Notes: generated by a model not told the origin, from the sequence alone. Positions 43,454 through 52,165 are shown, counted from the first letter of the stretch. The stretch: 64,000 nt of DNA from JBBTDV01 sp038042605 (GCA_964358645.1 CAYHPW010000005.1:23945-87944); one strand, 5' to 3'. Translations and numbers: made by a program.

Positions 43454-44440
43454 CTAAGCCGCGCTCCGCTTATGAGGTGCTTTGTTTATCCCTCGTGCAA
43501 ATAGGGTTACAGAAAGTCTGACAAGGTCTGGATCATACTTGCCTCTGGTATTTGTTATTATTCTTAAAGCCTGTTCCACCGTGTAAGCGGGTCTAAATGG
43601 TCGTTTGCTTATGAGTGCGCTAAATCCGTCCGCTAAAGATACGAATTTTGCTGGGTGATAAATTACCTTATCACGAAGACCATTCGGGTATCCGCGTCCC
43701 CCTGGCTCCTCATGATGTTGATAAATTATATATTTTGATTCTTTAGGGACAGTAACGGTTTGTTCCAGCATCTTCAGTCCGATGCCTGGATGACATTTGA
43801 CCTCTTTCCATTCTAGATCTGTCAATGCTTCAGAGCTCAAAAAAATTTCGCGTGGCAATTGTGTCCAGCCTATATCATGCAAGAAGCCGCCTAACCCAAT
43901 CGATTCCAAGGTGTTTTGATCAAACTGACCCGATGCTTTAGACATCATGATGCTGAGAATAGAAACTGCAACCGAGTGGTAATATAAATATTCACCATGT
44001 GAAACCAACTTTAACAACACAACCAGCGTGTCTGGGTTTGTGCTCATGAGTTCAACGTAGTTTTTCACGAGATGCGATGTGTTTACAGCAGTTTCTTCTT
44101 CGACGTAAAGTTGCGAAAAAAGTTCGGCCATGTTTTGTTCTGTCATATTTAACAGCGTAGCTACTCTTTTCTCATGTGAAACATTCGGATCACGTAATAT
44201 AGCCGCGGCCGGCTTGGCTAAAAAGTCACGGTACGTTTCTAGATCTTCAGACTTGATGTGTAAGTGGGTGACCCCTTTTTGACGGTACTGAGCCAGACGT
44301 TTGTAATCGAGCCCTGTGATTTTTGAAAATACATGAACAAAATTAGATTCCGAAAGTTGTAAAAACACGTCAAAATTTATGTCTTTTACCGCCGTTCGAA
44401 ATACATTTATATCAATCGCCAACATGTCGTGCTTAATCAT
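43454..44440 (-). CDS. HD-GYP domain phosphodiesterase
   Basis: 328 residues from ATG 44440 (a TTG at 44452 is the alternative). The N-terminal 130 residues are a helical module. The C-terminal half is HD-GYP: YYHSVAVS, GFLHDIG (then Trp where the family usually has Lys), HPGIGLKML, YQHHEEPGGRGYPNGL and SLADGFSALISKRPFRPA. The metal ligands and the GYP motif are all present, so it should hydrolyse cyclic di-GMP to pGpG or GMP. The Trp for Lys change at the HD end is unusual. Divergent from the 44611 gene. Confidence 0.88.
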   Translation of the reverse strand: MIKHDMLAIDINVFRTAVKDINFDVFLQLSESNFVHVFSKITGLDYKRLAQYRQKGVTHLHIKSEDLETYRDFLAKPAAAILRDPNVSHEKRVATLLNMTEQNMAELFSQLYVEEETAVNTSHLVKNYVELMSTNPDTLVVLLKLVSHGEYLYYHSVAVSILSIMMSKASGQFDQNTLESIGLGGFLHDIGWTQLPREIFLSSEALTDLEWKEVKCHPGIGLKMLEQTVTVPKESKYIIYQHHEEPGGRGYPNGLRDKVIYHPAKFVSLADGFSALISKRPFRPAYTVEQALRIITNTRGKYDPDLVRLSVTLFARGINKAPHKRSAA

Positions 44441-44514
44441 ACTACCAACCAATTAAGTAAGGCTTACTAAGCCCACCTATTAGTTAATCGGAGATCCTAG
44501 CTAAAGTCATAACA

Positions 44515-44545
44515 CCTGTATGTCGATACGTGTTATCGAGACAGG
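44515..44545. promoter_or_regulatory. Hairpin or operator in the divergent gap between HD-GYP and the exported-protein gene
   Basis: CCTGT (44515-44519) pairs with ACAGG (44541-44545), and TCGATA (44523-44528) with TATCGA (44534-44539) around a 5-base loop, giving 11 base pairs with small bulges. Further stems lie nearby: 44461-44465 with 44469-44473, and 44551-44556 with 44579-44584. The set could be a leader RNA of the 44611 gene or overlapping binding sites. Confidence 0.35.
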
Positions 44546-44610
44546 CTAGTAAGGCTGATAGTAATTGCACGGACGCGAAGCCTTAACGTTATGTACTTAG
44601 GAAGCGTACG

Positions 44611-45027
44611 ATGCGCCAACTGTTCATAATATTTTTCTTATTGGCTGTAGTTGCCACAATCGTCGCCATACCCAAACAAGGCCATACGGAAGATTTTGTC
44701 GTCTACAGCGTTTATAGGGGACTCGATCTCGGTATAGCCGGCGAATCCCCACAAAAGGATTTCTATGTAAATATTGGTCTGGCCAACGGAGCAAAGCCGG
44801 GAACAATTCTTTTTGTTTCACGTAGAACAGCTTCTTATGATTTACTAGGCGAGAAAATCCATAAAGAAGTGACTTTTCCAATTGCCAAGTTAAAAGTGAT
44901 CCACGTGGAAAAAGGAATTTCCATAGCCAGGTTAGAAAAAATGCTTCCCCTTGAGAAAACGCCTTCCGTAACCCCATTTACAGTTATGGTTGGAGATTTG
45001 GTCAAAATAGCTGCTTCCTCAGAATAA
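44611..45027 (+). CDS. Exported beta-rich protein, possibly FlgT-like C-terminal fold
   Basis: 138 residues with a signal peptide (LFIIFFLLAVVATIVAIP). The rest is short beta strands: YVNIGLANGAKPGTILFV, a YDLLGEKIHKEV turn and IAKLKVIHVEKGISIARLE. This resembles the C-terminal beta domain found in FlgT-like and envelope assembly proteins, a resemblance by pattern only. AGGAAG is 6 bases before the ATG. Structured repeats precede it. Function unassigned. Confidence 0.65.
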   Translation: MRQLFIIFFLLAVVATIVAIPKQGHTEDFVVYSVYRGLDLGIAGESPQKDFYVNIGLANGAKPGTILFVSRRTASYDLLGEKIHKEVTFPIAKLKVIHVEKGISIARLEKMLPLEKTPSVTPFTVMVGDLVKIAASSE

Positions 45028-45068
45028 ACATTTTTTCTAACCATTGACCGCCGACCAAATGACATCAG

Positions 45069-45542
45069 TTAATGAACTACATCCATAGCTGAAGTCTGTG
45101 GTTCCGAGACACTGACACTAGCGGGTTCATAATCACCGTCATTATGTTGGGAGGAAATGGCCGACCGCTCTTGCTTTTGCCGGCTGCTGAAAAAGATAAC
45201 ATTTTCGGCATATATCTCAAAAGCGGTGCGTTGTTCCCCATTTTTATTATCATATTTATGGCTTCGTATTGATCCTTCAACAAAAACAGCCTGTCCCTTC
45301 CTTAAGTATTGCGCGCAGGCCTCCGCTTGTTTCCCCCACGCGACTATTCGGTGCCATTGCGTTTCATAAGAGAATCCGTTCTTGTCGCTATTATCCTGTA
45401 ATGAGCCGTTCCCGCCGCCTTCGCGCACGCGTCTTGATGTTGCTAACGAAAATCTGGAAACCGCTACTCCTGCATTCGTTTCACGTTGTACGGGGTCAGC
45501 ACCTAGCCGCCCCACCAACATTACTTTGTTCATGTCTTTCAT
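45069..45542 (-). CDS. ssb: Single-stranded DNA-binding protein
   Basis: 157 residues. OB fold: NKVMLVGRLGADPVQRETN, VSRFSLATSRRV, ETQWHRIVAWGKQAEACAQYL, KGQAVFVEGSIRSHKY, FEIYAENVIFFSSR. It coats single-stranded DNA. AGGAGG precedes the ATG. The usual acidic C-terminal tip (DDDIPF type), which recruits repair proteins, is not present: the protein ends SEPQTSAMDVVH. An insertion of about 14 polar residues (GGNGSLQDNSDKNG) extends the first loop. It may be a second, specialised SSB rather than the replicative one. Confidence 0.92.
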   Translation of the reverse strand: MKDMNKVMLVGRLGADPVQRETNAGVAVSRFSLATSRRVREGGGNGSLQDNSDKNGFSYETQWHRIVAWGKQAEACAQYLRKGQAVFVEGSIRSHKYDNKNGEQRTAFEIYAENVIFFSSRQKQERSAISSQHNDGDYEPASVSVSEPQTSAMDVVH

Positions 45543-45773
45543 ATCTTCATTACCTCCTGAAGCTTAGGCCGTTAATGCTTTTTGCATGCCTATAGTTAAT
45601 GCTTTACGATGTATTTGACGTCTTGGTTTCATCATTCAGTGCTGGCATGAGGACTTTGTTTTAAGTTTAAAAACTGTCATAATTTTCTACCGTTGCTTTT
45701 TGGGTAAACTCGACTAAATATACAAGTGAAAGTACCCTTACAGAAAAGGCTTCCTCAAATTAAGGAGATAGAG

Positions 45774-46277
45774 ATGAGAAAATTAGGTATGTTTTTTCGT
45801 TATTTCACAATAACGCTGGCGCTCGCCGCGGTGGTTTTTGCAAGTGGCTGCTCTAAGAAGCCAAAAGAAGAAGAGTCCGCAGTACCAACAGCAGTAGCTG
45901 CAGACGAAAATGCTTCAGGTGATTCCGATTCTGGAAAAGCCATGGGATTGCAGACTGTTAATTTTCCGTATGATTCCTTTGTCTTGGATGAGGAAGCAAA
46001 GAGAGTTCTCAAATCTAATGCTGATATCATAAAAGCAAAACCTAGTGTCAGAATACAAATCGAAGGCCACTGTGACCAACGTGGGGGGATTCAATACAAC
46101 ATAGCTCTCGGCGAAAAGCGGGCAAATGCCACTAAGAAGTATCTTGAAGATCTCAGCATTTCTGGCGAAAGGATCACAACCATAAGCTTTGGCAAAGAAC
46201 GGCCACTGGACCAGGACACAACTGAGGCCGCATATACTAAAAATAGGCGGGCAAATTTCGTAATAACTTCAAGATAG
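45774..46277 (+). CDS. pal: Peptidoglycan-associated lipoprotein (Pal/OmpA-like)
   Basis: 167 residues from ATG 45774, with AAGGAG 9 bases upstream (an in-frame ATG at 45726 is less likely). Lipobox FASGC, an acidic linker, then an OmpA-like peptidoglycan-binding domain: VNFPYDSFVL, IQIEGHCDQRGG and ALGEKRANATKKYL with the diaminopimelate-binding Asp/Arg pair. Pal ties the outer membrane to the wall in the Tol-Pal system. No tolQ, R, A or B is next to it. It starts the envelope gene run to 52143. Confidence 0.93.
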   Translation: MRKLGMFFRYFTITLALAAVVFASGCSKKPKEEESAVPTAVAADENASGDSDSGKAMGLQTVNFPYDSFVLDEEAKRVLKSNADIIKAKPSVRIQIEGHCDQRGGIQYNIALGEKRANATKKYLEDLSISGERITTISFGKERPLDQDTTEAAYTKNRRANFVITSR

Positions 46278-46283
46278 TACCTT

Positions 46284-46760
46284 GTGGTCAGGGTTGTAAC
46301 TACATTAATCATTAGTTTTATAGGTATATGTGGTTTTCTATCGGCTAGTTGTTCGCTATTCACTGTTCGGCCCGTTCAAGAGATGTCAGAAACCGCTGCC
46401 GCAATCCGCGCGGCGCGGGAGCTGAATGCATTCGAGCTGGCACCGGAGCTATTCAGGCAGTCGCAAGAATGGTTTCATAAAGCAAGGCACGAATATAAGA
46501 TGAAAAATTTTAATCTTGCAAAAGATTATGCCGGCAAGTCCAGAGCGCTTGCTGAACAAGCGGAATTCGAAGCGATGCGGGCAGGCGCAACACGAAGCGG
46601 CTATTCTCAAGAAAAACCTCAAAATGAATCAAAAATTGAATCATCAGAACCACAACCAACACCAACAGGTACTCCCGTAGAGGTATATGAACAGAGAAAG
46701 GCAGAAGAACAAAACCTAAACAAAACCACACAAGAACCAACCCCGTCACCGACACCATGA
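46284..46760 (+). CDS. DUF4398-like lipoprotein
   Basis: 158 residues from GTG 46284. Lipobox FLSASC (Cys about 23), then a helical region resembling DUF4398: AAAIRAARELNAFELAPELFRQ and the paired helix KAKDYAGKSRALAEQAEFEA. The C-terminal third is Pro/Thr/Gln-rich and likely unstructured. Relatives are often found near Pal and OmpA genes. It lies six bases after pal and is surely co-transcribed. Function unknown; probably an outer-membrane-anchored wall-related protein. Confidence 0.75.
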   Translation: MVRVVTTLIISFIGICGFLSASCSLFTVRPVQEMSETAAAIRAARELNAFELAPELFRQSQEWFHKARHEYKMKNFNLAKDYAGKSRALAEQAEFEAMRAGATRSGYSQEKPQNESKIESSEPQPTPTGTPVEVYEQRKAEEQNLNKTTQEPTPSPTP

Positions 46761-46815
46761 ATCTTGTTTCCCTTGGTACTTGCCCCAATTTAGGCGGAGT
46801 GACATATTAAAAGTT

Positions 46816-47574
46816 ATGAACCATCTATTATTCTTTAAAAAATCTGGCAGCTCTTACTCCAAAATACTTATCTGTGTTATGTTAATATTTAGCGCTGTTT
46901 TTTCATCATGCCTAAAAACGAGGGCGCAACTCCGTGAAGATTTAAATGACGACAACAACAAAGATGCGCCAGTCAAAGTACAAGAAGTTCAACAAAACGG
47001 GCAATACGTATTGGATGAAATCAAAGGCGAAATAACTAAGTTGAATGGGCGCATAGCTGATCTTGAAAGAAATCAGGCTTCACCGTCTGCGGGTGCTCCA
47101 ACAAAAGAAGAAATCAAAAAACTCGAGACACGCATTATAGAGCTTGAACAAGCCCAAGCTAAAATAATCGAGGAACTTACAAAACTCCGGCAAACTCCAG
47201 TAGCTCATCCCGATACTTCAAAACAATGCGACAAAGGGGCTAAGCAGTTCGCTTCATCTGATTATGATGGAGCTGTCGAAAGCCTATCAGCTTGCCTGAA
47301 AAACCCAAAAAACAAGACAGTTGCTGAAAAATCCACATTCTTATTGGCAGAATCTTATTACAAACTAAAAGAGTACAAAAAAGCCATATTGGATTATTCC
47401 AAGCTTACGGAGAAATATGGTTCATCCTCATATGTGCCAACTGCCTTGTATAAGATGGGACTTTCTTTTGAGGCTCTAGGGATGAAAGACGACGCAAAGC
47501 CATTTTATCAAGAGCTTGCCGCAAAATTTCCGAAATCAAAAGAAGCACAACAGGTGAAAACCAAACTCAAGTAA
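46816..47574 (+). CDS. CpoB/YbgF-like TPR lipoprotein
   Basis: 252 residues from ATG 46816 (an upstream TTG at 46780 is possible). Lipobox FSSC (Cys about 32), a coiled-coil segment (about 70-130, EIKKLETRIIELEQAQAKIIEEL), then three TPR-like repeats: DYDGAVESLSACLK, KSTFLLAESYYKLKEYKKAI and PTALYKMGLSFEALGMKDDAKPF. CpoB coordinates peptidoglycan synthesis with outer-membrane constriction and is usually the last tol-pal gene. It overlaps tsaD by one base. Confidence 0.85.
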   Translation: MNHLLFFKKSGSSYSKILICVMLIFSAVFSSCLKTRAQLREDLNDDNNKDAPVKVQEVQQNGQYVLDEIKGEITKLNGRIADLERNQASPSAGAPTKEEIKKLETRIIELEQAQAKIIEELTKLRQTPVAHPDTSKQCDKGAKQFASSDYDGAVESLSACLKNPKNKTVAEKSTFLLAESYYKLKEYKKAILDYSKLTEKYGSSSYVPTALYKMGLSFEALGMKDDAKPFYQELAAKFPKSKEAQQVKTKLK

Positions 47575-48647
47575 TGAGTAAGTACAAAATTCTAGGTATA
47601 GAAACTTCCTGCGATGAAAGCAGCGCTGCTATTGTGGAGTATTGTAAAGAATCCAGGCAGATCACTGTACAAGGACTCGCAACTTTCTCGCAGATAGGGC
47701 TGCACTCACCTTACGGCGGAGTGGTGCCGGAAGTGGCTTCACGCAACCATCTTGAGACAATAAACCAGATGGTCGACCGCTCTCTTTACAACGCCCAATT
47801 AAATTTAAAGAAAATAGATGCGATAGCTGTCACTAACCGGCCCGGGCTGGCTGGAGCACTTCTAGTTGGTGTTAGCACCGCCAAAGCTATAGCTTATGCC
47901 CACAAAAAACCACTCGTGTCCGTTCATCATTTGGAAGGGCATGCGATTAGTATTTTTCTTAATAAAAAAGAGAATCAAGATATTGTCAGGTTTCCGTTAC
48001 TCATACTAATCGTTTCTGGTGGCCATACGAATTTGTATTTAGCGAATACTCCTCCGGAATTCTGGCCAGTCGACTTTCTACAGGAATCATTAATTGGGTA
48101 CTCGCTTGACGACGCCGCTGGAGAGGCTTTTGACAAAACTGCCAAGATGCTCGGATTTCCTTATCCAGGCGGAACTTGGATTGAAAAAACGGCGCGTGGA
48201 GGGGATCCGGATGCATTTCCCTTCCCAAGAGCGCTTATACAAAAAGATACATTAAATTTTTCATTCAGTGGGCTTAAAACATCAGTGGCATTGCAAATAT
48301 CAAATTTAAGGAAGTCAAACACTCTCGAGCAAAATCTAAGTGACTTATGCGCCTCAATACAAGAGGCGATTATTGATGCCCTATTAAACAAGACTTTTCT
48401 GGCGGCTGAAAAATGCAGAGCAAAATCTTTGGCTATTGTTGGAGGCGTGGCTTCGAATAACCGCCTGCGTGAACGGCTTGCTAACGAATGGAACCATAAA
48501 GGTTTCGAAACCCCACCACTGTTTCCAGACCCAGAATATTGCACTGATAACGCCGCTATGATAGCAGCAGCCGGGGGAATTCGATATTTACAGGGCCGCG
48601 CTCTTAGTGAAAATGATGCCTTGTCATTGAATGTCGTGGCAACCTGA
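47574..48647 (+). CDS. tsaD: tRNA N6-adenosine threonylcarbamoyltransferase TsaD
   Basis: 357 residues, ASKHA fold. ILGIETSCDESSAAIV (6-21) is the phosphate loop; VSVHHLEGHA supplies the metal histidines; LLILIVSGGHTNLYL and KTAKMLGFPYPGG follow, then GGVASNNRLRERL. With TsaB, TsaC and TsaE it makes t6A37 in tRNAs reading ANN codons. The ATG overlaps the upstream stop (TAATG). Confidence 0.96.
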   Translation: MSKYKILGIETSCDESSAAIVEYCKESRQITVQGLATFSQIGLHSPYGGVVPEVASRNHLETINQMVDRSLYNAQLNLKKIDAIAVTNRPGLAGALLVGVSTAKAIAYAHKKPLVSVHHLEGHAISIFLNKKENQDIVRFPLLILIVSGGHTNLYLANTPPEFWPVDFLQESLIGYSLDDAAGEAFDKTAKMLGFPYPGGTWIEKTARGGDPDAFPFPRALIQKDTLNFSFSGLKTSVALQISNLRKSNTLEQNLSDLCASIQEAIIDALLNKTFLAAEKCRAKSLAIVGGVASNNRLRERLANEWNHKGFETPPLFPDPEYCTDNAAMIAAAGGIRYLQGRALSENDALSLNVVAT

Positions 48648-48659
48648 GGGTTCTGACGA

Positions 48660-49538
48660 ATGCCAACAAAAGGAAAACGTAGAGCCCTTGGACAACATTT
48701 CCTGATTAACAAGTCTATCATTAAATTAATTGCCGATTGTGCGATAAATGAGGCGATAAAACATGGCTGCCAAACTATTTTGGAAATAGGTCCAGGTAAG
48801 GGCGCGCTCACCATCCCGATGCTTGAAAGATTGGTTCCCCAGACCCAGCTTGATGGCTGTAATGATAAGGCGATAAGACAAATAATTCTTTGCGAACGTG
48901 ATGCAAAGCTGCTTTCCGAATTGAATGACAAATTTTCTGTGGTGGGTGCAAAAAACCACAATGTAAAAATAATCAAACATCAATGCGATTTTTTAGATCT
49001 TCCTGAAACTAGTTGGGTCAGCAGCATGCCGATAACCGTAGTATCAAATTTGCCGTATTCTGCAGCGACAGCAATCTTAAACAAATTGGCAAGGTATCCA
49101 GATAAAATAGCTGCAATGATCCTGATGTTTCAGGCAGAGGTTGCAAAACGGCTCAGAGCCCCTGCTGGCACTAAAGCTCATGGAAGTCTCTCCGTCTGGA
49201 CGCAGAATACTTGGGAAGTTACAAAAATTATCCAAGTTACACCAAAGAACTTTTCACCTCCTCCCGAGGTGGACTCTGAAGTCGTTTTATTAACACCACT
49301 TGCCACTGCTCATGTAAATATTTCTAACAATGAAAAAGCAAGTATGCTTTGGGAGTGCTTACTGAAGGGATGCTTTGCCCATAAAAGAAAAATGCTTCGA
49401 TCCGCCCTTGCTGGTAATAAAAACTTCCAAATAGCCTTGGACCTCTCACATGTAGATGGTACAAAACGAGCTGAAGCACTTGAATGGGACGAATGGGATA
49501 AGTTATTCGAGGCTTTTATGGCTGTGTCAGCAAATTAA
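48660..49538 (+). CDS. rsmA: 16S rRNA adenine dimethyltransferase RsmA (KsgA)
   Basis: 292 residues. GQHFLINKSIIKLIA near the start, motif I EIGPGKGALT, motif IV VVSNLPYSAATAIL (NLPY, the adenine-binding site), QAEVAKRL and PPPEVDSEVV; the C-terminal domain carries the FAHKRKML motif. It dimethylates two adjacent adenines in helix 45 of 16S rRNA. GAGGG lies before the ATG; 12 bases separate it from tsaD. An insertion of about 20 residues (about 60-80) after motif I is longer than usual. Confidence 0.95.
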   Translation: MPTKGKRRALGQHFLINKSIIKLIADCAINEAIKHGCQTILEIGPGKGALTIPMLERLVPQTQLDGCNDKAIRQIILCERDAKLLSELNDKFSVVGAKNHNVKIIKHQCDFLDLPETSWVSSMPITVVSNLPYSAATAILNKLARYPDKIAAMILMFQAEVAKRLRAPAGTKAHGSLSVWTQNTWEVTKIIQVTPKNFSPPPEVDSEVVLLTPLATAHVNISNNEKASMLWECLLKGCFAHKRKMLRSALAGNKNFQIALDLSHVDGTKRAEALEWDEWDKLFEAFMAVSAN

Positions 49539-49549
49539 GCGGGGGGATA

Positions 49550-50959
49550 ATGCCTAAAATAGCGGTTGTATTATTTATTTCAGTCGCTATTTCTTCAATG
49601 TTCTTACTACAACCACGACACGTAAAAGCCAACGTCGGAGAAGCCTATGGTTTTGGGCCACGCACAGCGGCGCTTGGAGGAGCAACCGTGGCATGGGGAT
49701 TTGATGGATACGCATCATACATAAATCCCGCTGGTCTGGGACTCAAGCCCTCATATTCTGATAAGCGTCTGACGTTATCTTGGGGGATAGTCCACATGGA
49801 TCCCCGCTTCAGACCAATTGACAATATTATTGTTGAAAATACTTATACCTCGGACAAACAAACCTCTGGGAACGTAGATAACTCATACCGCTCGACTTCA
49901 GGCCAGGTACTTGGTTTGTCTTACCGGCTATTTCCGGAATCATTTAATTTTACGTTTGGAATGACTTATTTTATGCCATTAAGCCAGGCGGCATATCTCG
50001 ATACTGGCGAGCCGTTTGTGCCGGAATACGTGCTTTACAGGACAAGAACGCAAAGACCGCAACTTGAAATGGCTATTGGAGCCGATCTTGGCCGTGGTGT
50101 CCACATAGGATCAGGATTGCACCTGTCCTTTGCTCTAACCAGCAATGCAATTGTTATGTTGCAATCAGATACCACGAAGCCGTCCACAATGCGTTTTTCT
50201 TCATCACTTAAGCCAAAAGCATCACCATATTTTGGGTTGCTTTTTTTACCAGCAAAAGATGACTCTCTCTCATTAGGGCTAGTGCTCAGGTTTCCTTCAG
50301 CTGCTGACAACTTCATGACTTTGCGTTCAGGGGCACGTGTTTTCGGAAGCTTTGCCGCTTTGGATTTTAATTTTCTAGCAGCCTCAGCTCTTTTTTATGA
50401 TCCTCTTTCTGTTGAATTAGGGGGTTCATGGCAGCACGCGCACAACGCAAGATTGTTTTGGCAACTTGATTATCAGGCATGGGGTAAGTTTCAAGCACCT
50501 GCTCTTCTTATTCAGGATCCGTCTATAACTGATTGTGCAGACACGTCATGCGGGATGAACATTTCAAGCGGCAATAACCCAAAATTTGATTATAAGAACA
50601 TTTTTGTTCCACGTATCGGGGAAGAAATCTCGATCGGCAAAACAGCGTTTCGACTGGGCTATAGTTATCGTCCCAGCTTCTTAAAAAATCTGCCTACAGA
50701 AGCTGGCAATTATCTTGATCCGCCCAAACATATGATGGGAATTGGCGCTGGTTTTGAGTTTTCACGCTTTTTAAGTTTTTATGTGCCATGTAAGTTGGAT
50801 TTGAACCTGTCATACCATCATCTAGTTTCTCAGCATGTTGATAAGACGGATGGGGATGAAAAAAATACCGGTGTAGGAAACCAAAAAATAGGCGCTCCAG
50901 GTTATGACACTGGTGGAAAAATCATCGGTGGCGGGGTATCCCTGACATTGGTGTTTTAA
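49550..50959 (+). CDS. Outer-membrane beta-barrel protein (FadL/PorV-like)
   Basis: 469 residues. Signal peptide to about residue 27 (VKA|NVGE). The mature start, YGFGPRTAALGGATVAWGFDG followed by YINPAGLGL, is the N-terminal hatch pattern of FadL/PorV/UPF0164 outer-membrane proteins, and alternating short amphipathic strands continue to the C-terminus, which ends GGGVSLTLVF with a terminal aromatic residue. It may carry hydrophobic compounds or assist surface secretion. Partner unknown. Twelve bases follow rsmA; same transcript. Confidence 0.78.
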   Translation: MPKIAVVLFISVAISSMFLLQPRHVKANVGEAYGFGPRTAALGGATVAWGFDGYASYINPAGLGLKPSYSDKRLTLSWGIVHMDPRFRPIDNIIVENTYTSDKQTSGNVDNSYRSTSGQVLGLSYRLFPESFNFTFGMTYFMPLSQAAYLDTGEPFVPEYVLYRTRTQRPQLEMAIGADLGRGVHIGSGLHLSFALTSNAIVMLQSDTTKPSTMRFSSSLKPKASPYFGLLFLPAKDDSLSLGLVLRFPSAADNFMTLRSGARVFGSFAALDFNFLAASALFYDPLSVELGGSWQHAHNARLFWQLDYQAWGKFQAPALLIQDPSITDCADTSCGMNISSGNNPKFDYKNIFVPRIGEEISIGKTAFRLGYSYRPSFLKNLPTEAGNYLDPPKHMMGIGAGFEFSRFLSFYVPCKLDLNLSYHHLVSQHVDKTDGDEKNTGVGNQKIGAPGYDTGGKIIGGGVSLTLVF

Positions 50960-50971
50960 TAAGACCATATT

Positions 50972-51646
50972 ATGGATGAAAGTTTACCATTAAAAATTCG
51001 CACTCTGCTTAAACAGCATTTTATAGCTGGTGTGTTTGTTCTTATCCCCTTGGTGGTAATAGGATGGATTCTCTTTGCCGCTCTGGAGGCGGTTTGGCAG
51101 CTTCATGATTTGATCCCAGCACGTTGGAGTCCAGAGAATGTTTTACAGAACAAGACCCTTGGCACCTTAATAAATATATTAATAACAGCTGCAGTGGTGT
51201 TTCTCCTTGCTATGGTGATTTCTATCCTTGGGTGGGCCTCAAAGCTTTATTTTGGCAAAAAAACACTTGAATACATAGCGCACATCATCGAGCGCATCCC
51301 GGTGATCAGGAGCATTTATGGTGCGCTGGACCAGCTTTTTAAAACCCTCGGGTCTGGAGGTAATCAACAGTTCAGCCGCGTTGTATATGTGGAATATCCA
51401 CGCAAGAACGTATGGGCGATTGCTTTTGTAACAAGCCCTGCTCGCGCTCCAGGCATTCCACCTGGTCATTTAAATATTTTTCTCCCGGCTACCCCAAATC
51501 CCACATCTGGTTTCCATTTAATTGTAGCAGAAACAGAGGTTCGGGAAACTAACATGAAAGTTGAGGAGGCATTCAAAACCATTCTCTCTCTCGGCATAGC
51601 CCAGGGCGTGGGAAATCGTAAGGATGTACCTAGAAAGGTACAATAA
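50972..51646 (+). CDS. DUF502 family membrane protein
   Basis: 224 residues with two membrane helices (about 17-37 and 66-90). Family features: KQHFIAGVFVLIPLVVIGWIL, IIERIPVIRSIYGALDQLFKTL and FVTSPARAPGIPPGHLNIFLPATPNPTSG. The function of DUF502 proteins is not established; homologues are wide in Gram-negative bacteria and plants. It is coupled to smpB (TAATG). Probably an inner-membrane protein with a cytosolic or periplasmic C-terminal domain. Confidence 0.88.
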   Translation: MDESLPLKIRTLLKQHFIAGVFVLIPLVVIGWILFAALEAVWQLHDLIPARWSPENVLQNKTLGTLINILITAAVVFLLAMVISILGWASKLYFGKKTLEYIAHIIERIPVIRSIYGALDQLFKTLGSGGNQQFSRVVYVEYPRKNVWAIAFVTSPARAPGIPPGHLNIFLPATPNPTSGFHLIVAETEVRETNMKVEEAFKTILSLGIAQGVGNRKDVPRKVQ

Positions 51647-52143
51647 TGGCATCTCCACAAAAAAAACCTTCTAACGAAAAACTCATTGCTACCAACAGCG
51701 CGGCACGCACGAGATACCACATAGAAGAAGTTGTTGAGGCCGGCATTGTTTTAACAGGGACCGAAGTCAAAAGCCTTAGGGTGCAAGCACCAAATTTACG
51801 TGACTCATATGTGGAAGTAACGACGAAAAAAGGCCACGCTGCCGAGGCCTGGCTTCTCAATACTCATATTGCCCCTTATTCACACGGCAATATTTGGAAC
51901 CATAACCCTTTAAGGCAGCGCAAAATTCTGCTGCATAGGCATCAGATTGACAAAATATTAGGCGCAATTACACAAAAAGGGATGACCGTTGTGCCATTGC
52001 GAATGTACTTCAAATCAGGGATTGCGAAGGTAGAGTTGGGCCTCTGCAAAGGTAAAAAGAAGCACGACAAACGGGAAGAGCTTAAAAAGAAATCAGCCGA
52101 GCATGAAATGGCTGAGGCGCGTAAAAGAAAAAGATCCTTTTAG
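51646..52143 (+). CDS. smpB: SsrA-binding protein SmpB
   Basis: 165 residues. NSAARTRYHIEEVVEAGIVLTGTEVKSLR, WLLNTHIAPYSHGN, PLRQRKILLHRHQIDKIL and KVELGLCKGKKKHDKREELKKK cover the beta-barrel and the basic helical tail that enters the mRNA channel. It partners tmRNA in rescue of stalled ribosomes. tmRNA (ssrA) is not in this window. The tail extends a little beyond the usual length and is rich in Lys/Arg. Confidence 0.96.
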   Translation: MASPQKKPSNEKLIATNSAARTRYHIEEVVEAGIVLTGTEVKSLRVQAPNLRDSYVEVTTKKGHAAEAWLLNTHIAPYSHGNIWNHNPLRQRKILLHRHQIDKILGAITQKGMTVVPLRMYFKSGIAKVELGLCKGKKKHDKREELKKKSAEHEMAEARKRKRSF

Positions 52144-52165
52144 TATATTGATTAAACCGGGTTTG

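Noticed and set aside
44571..44583. Resemblance to part of a c-di-GMP riboswitch (GGACGCGAAGCC)
   Set aside because: The second half of the conserved core, including the receptor and GG(U)AGGUAGC stretch, is not found, so I do not call a riboswitch.
48161..48976. Long open frame on the minus strand opposite tsaD and rsmA
   Set aside because: It is antisense to two clear conserved genes, and its translation lacks any recognisable domain.
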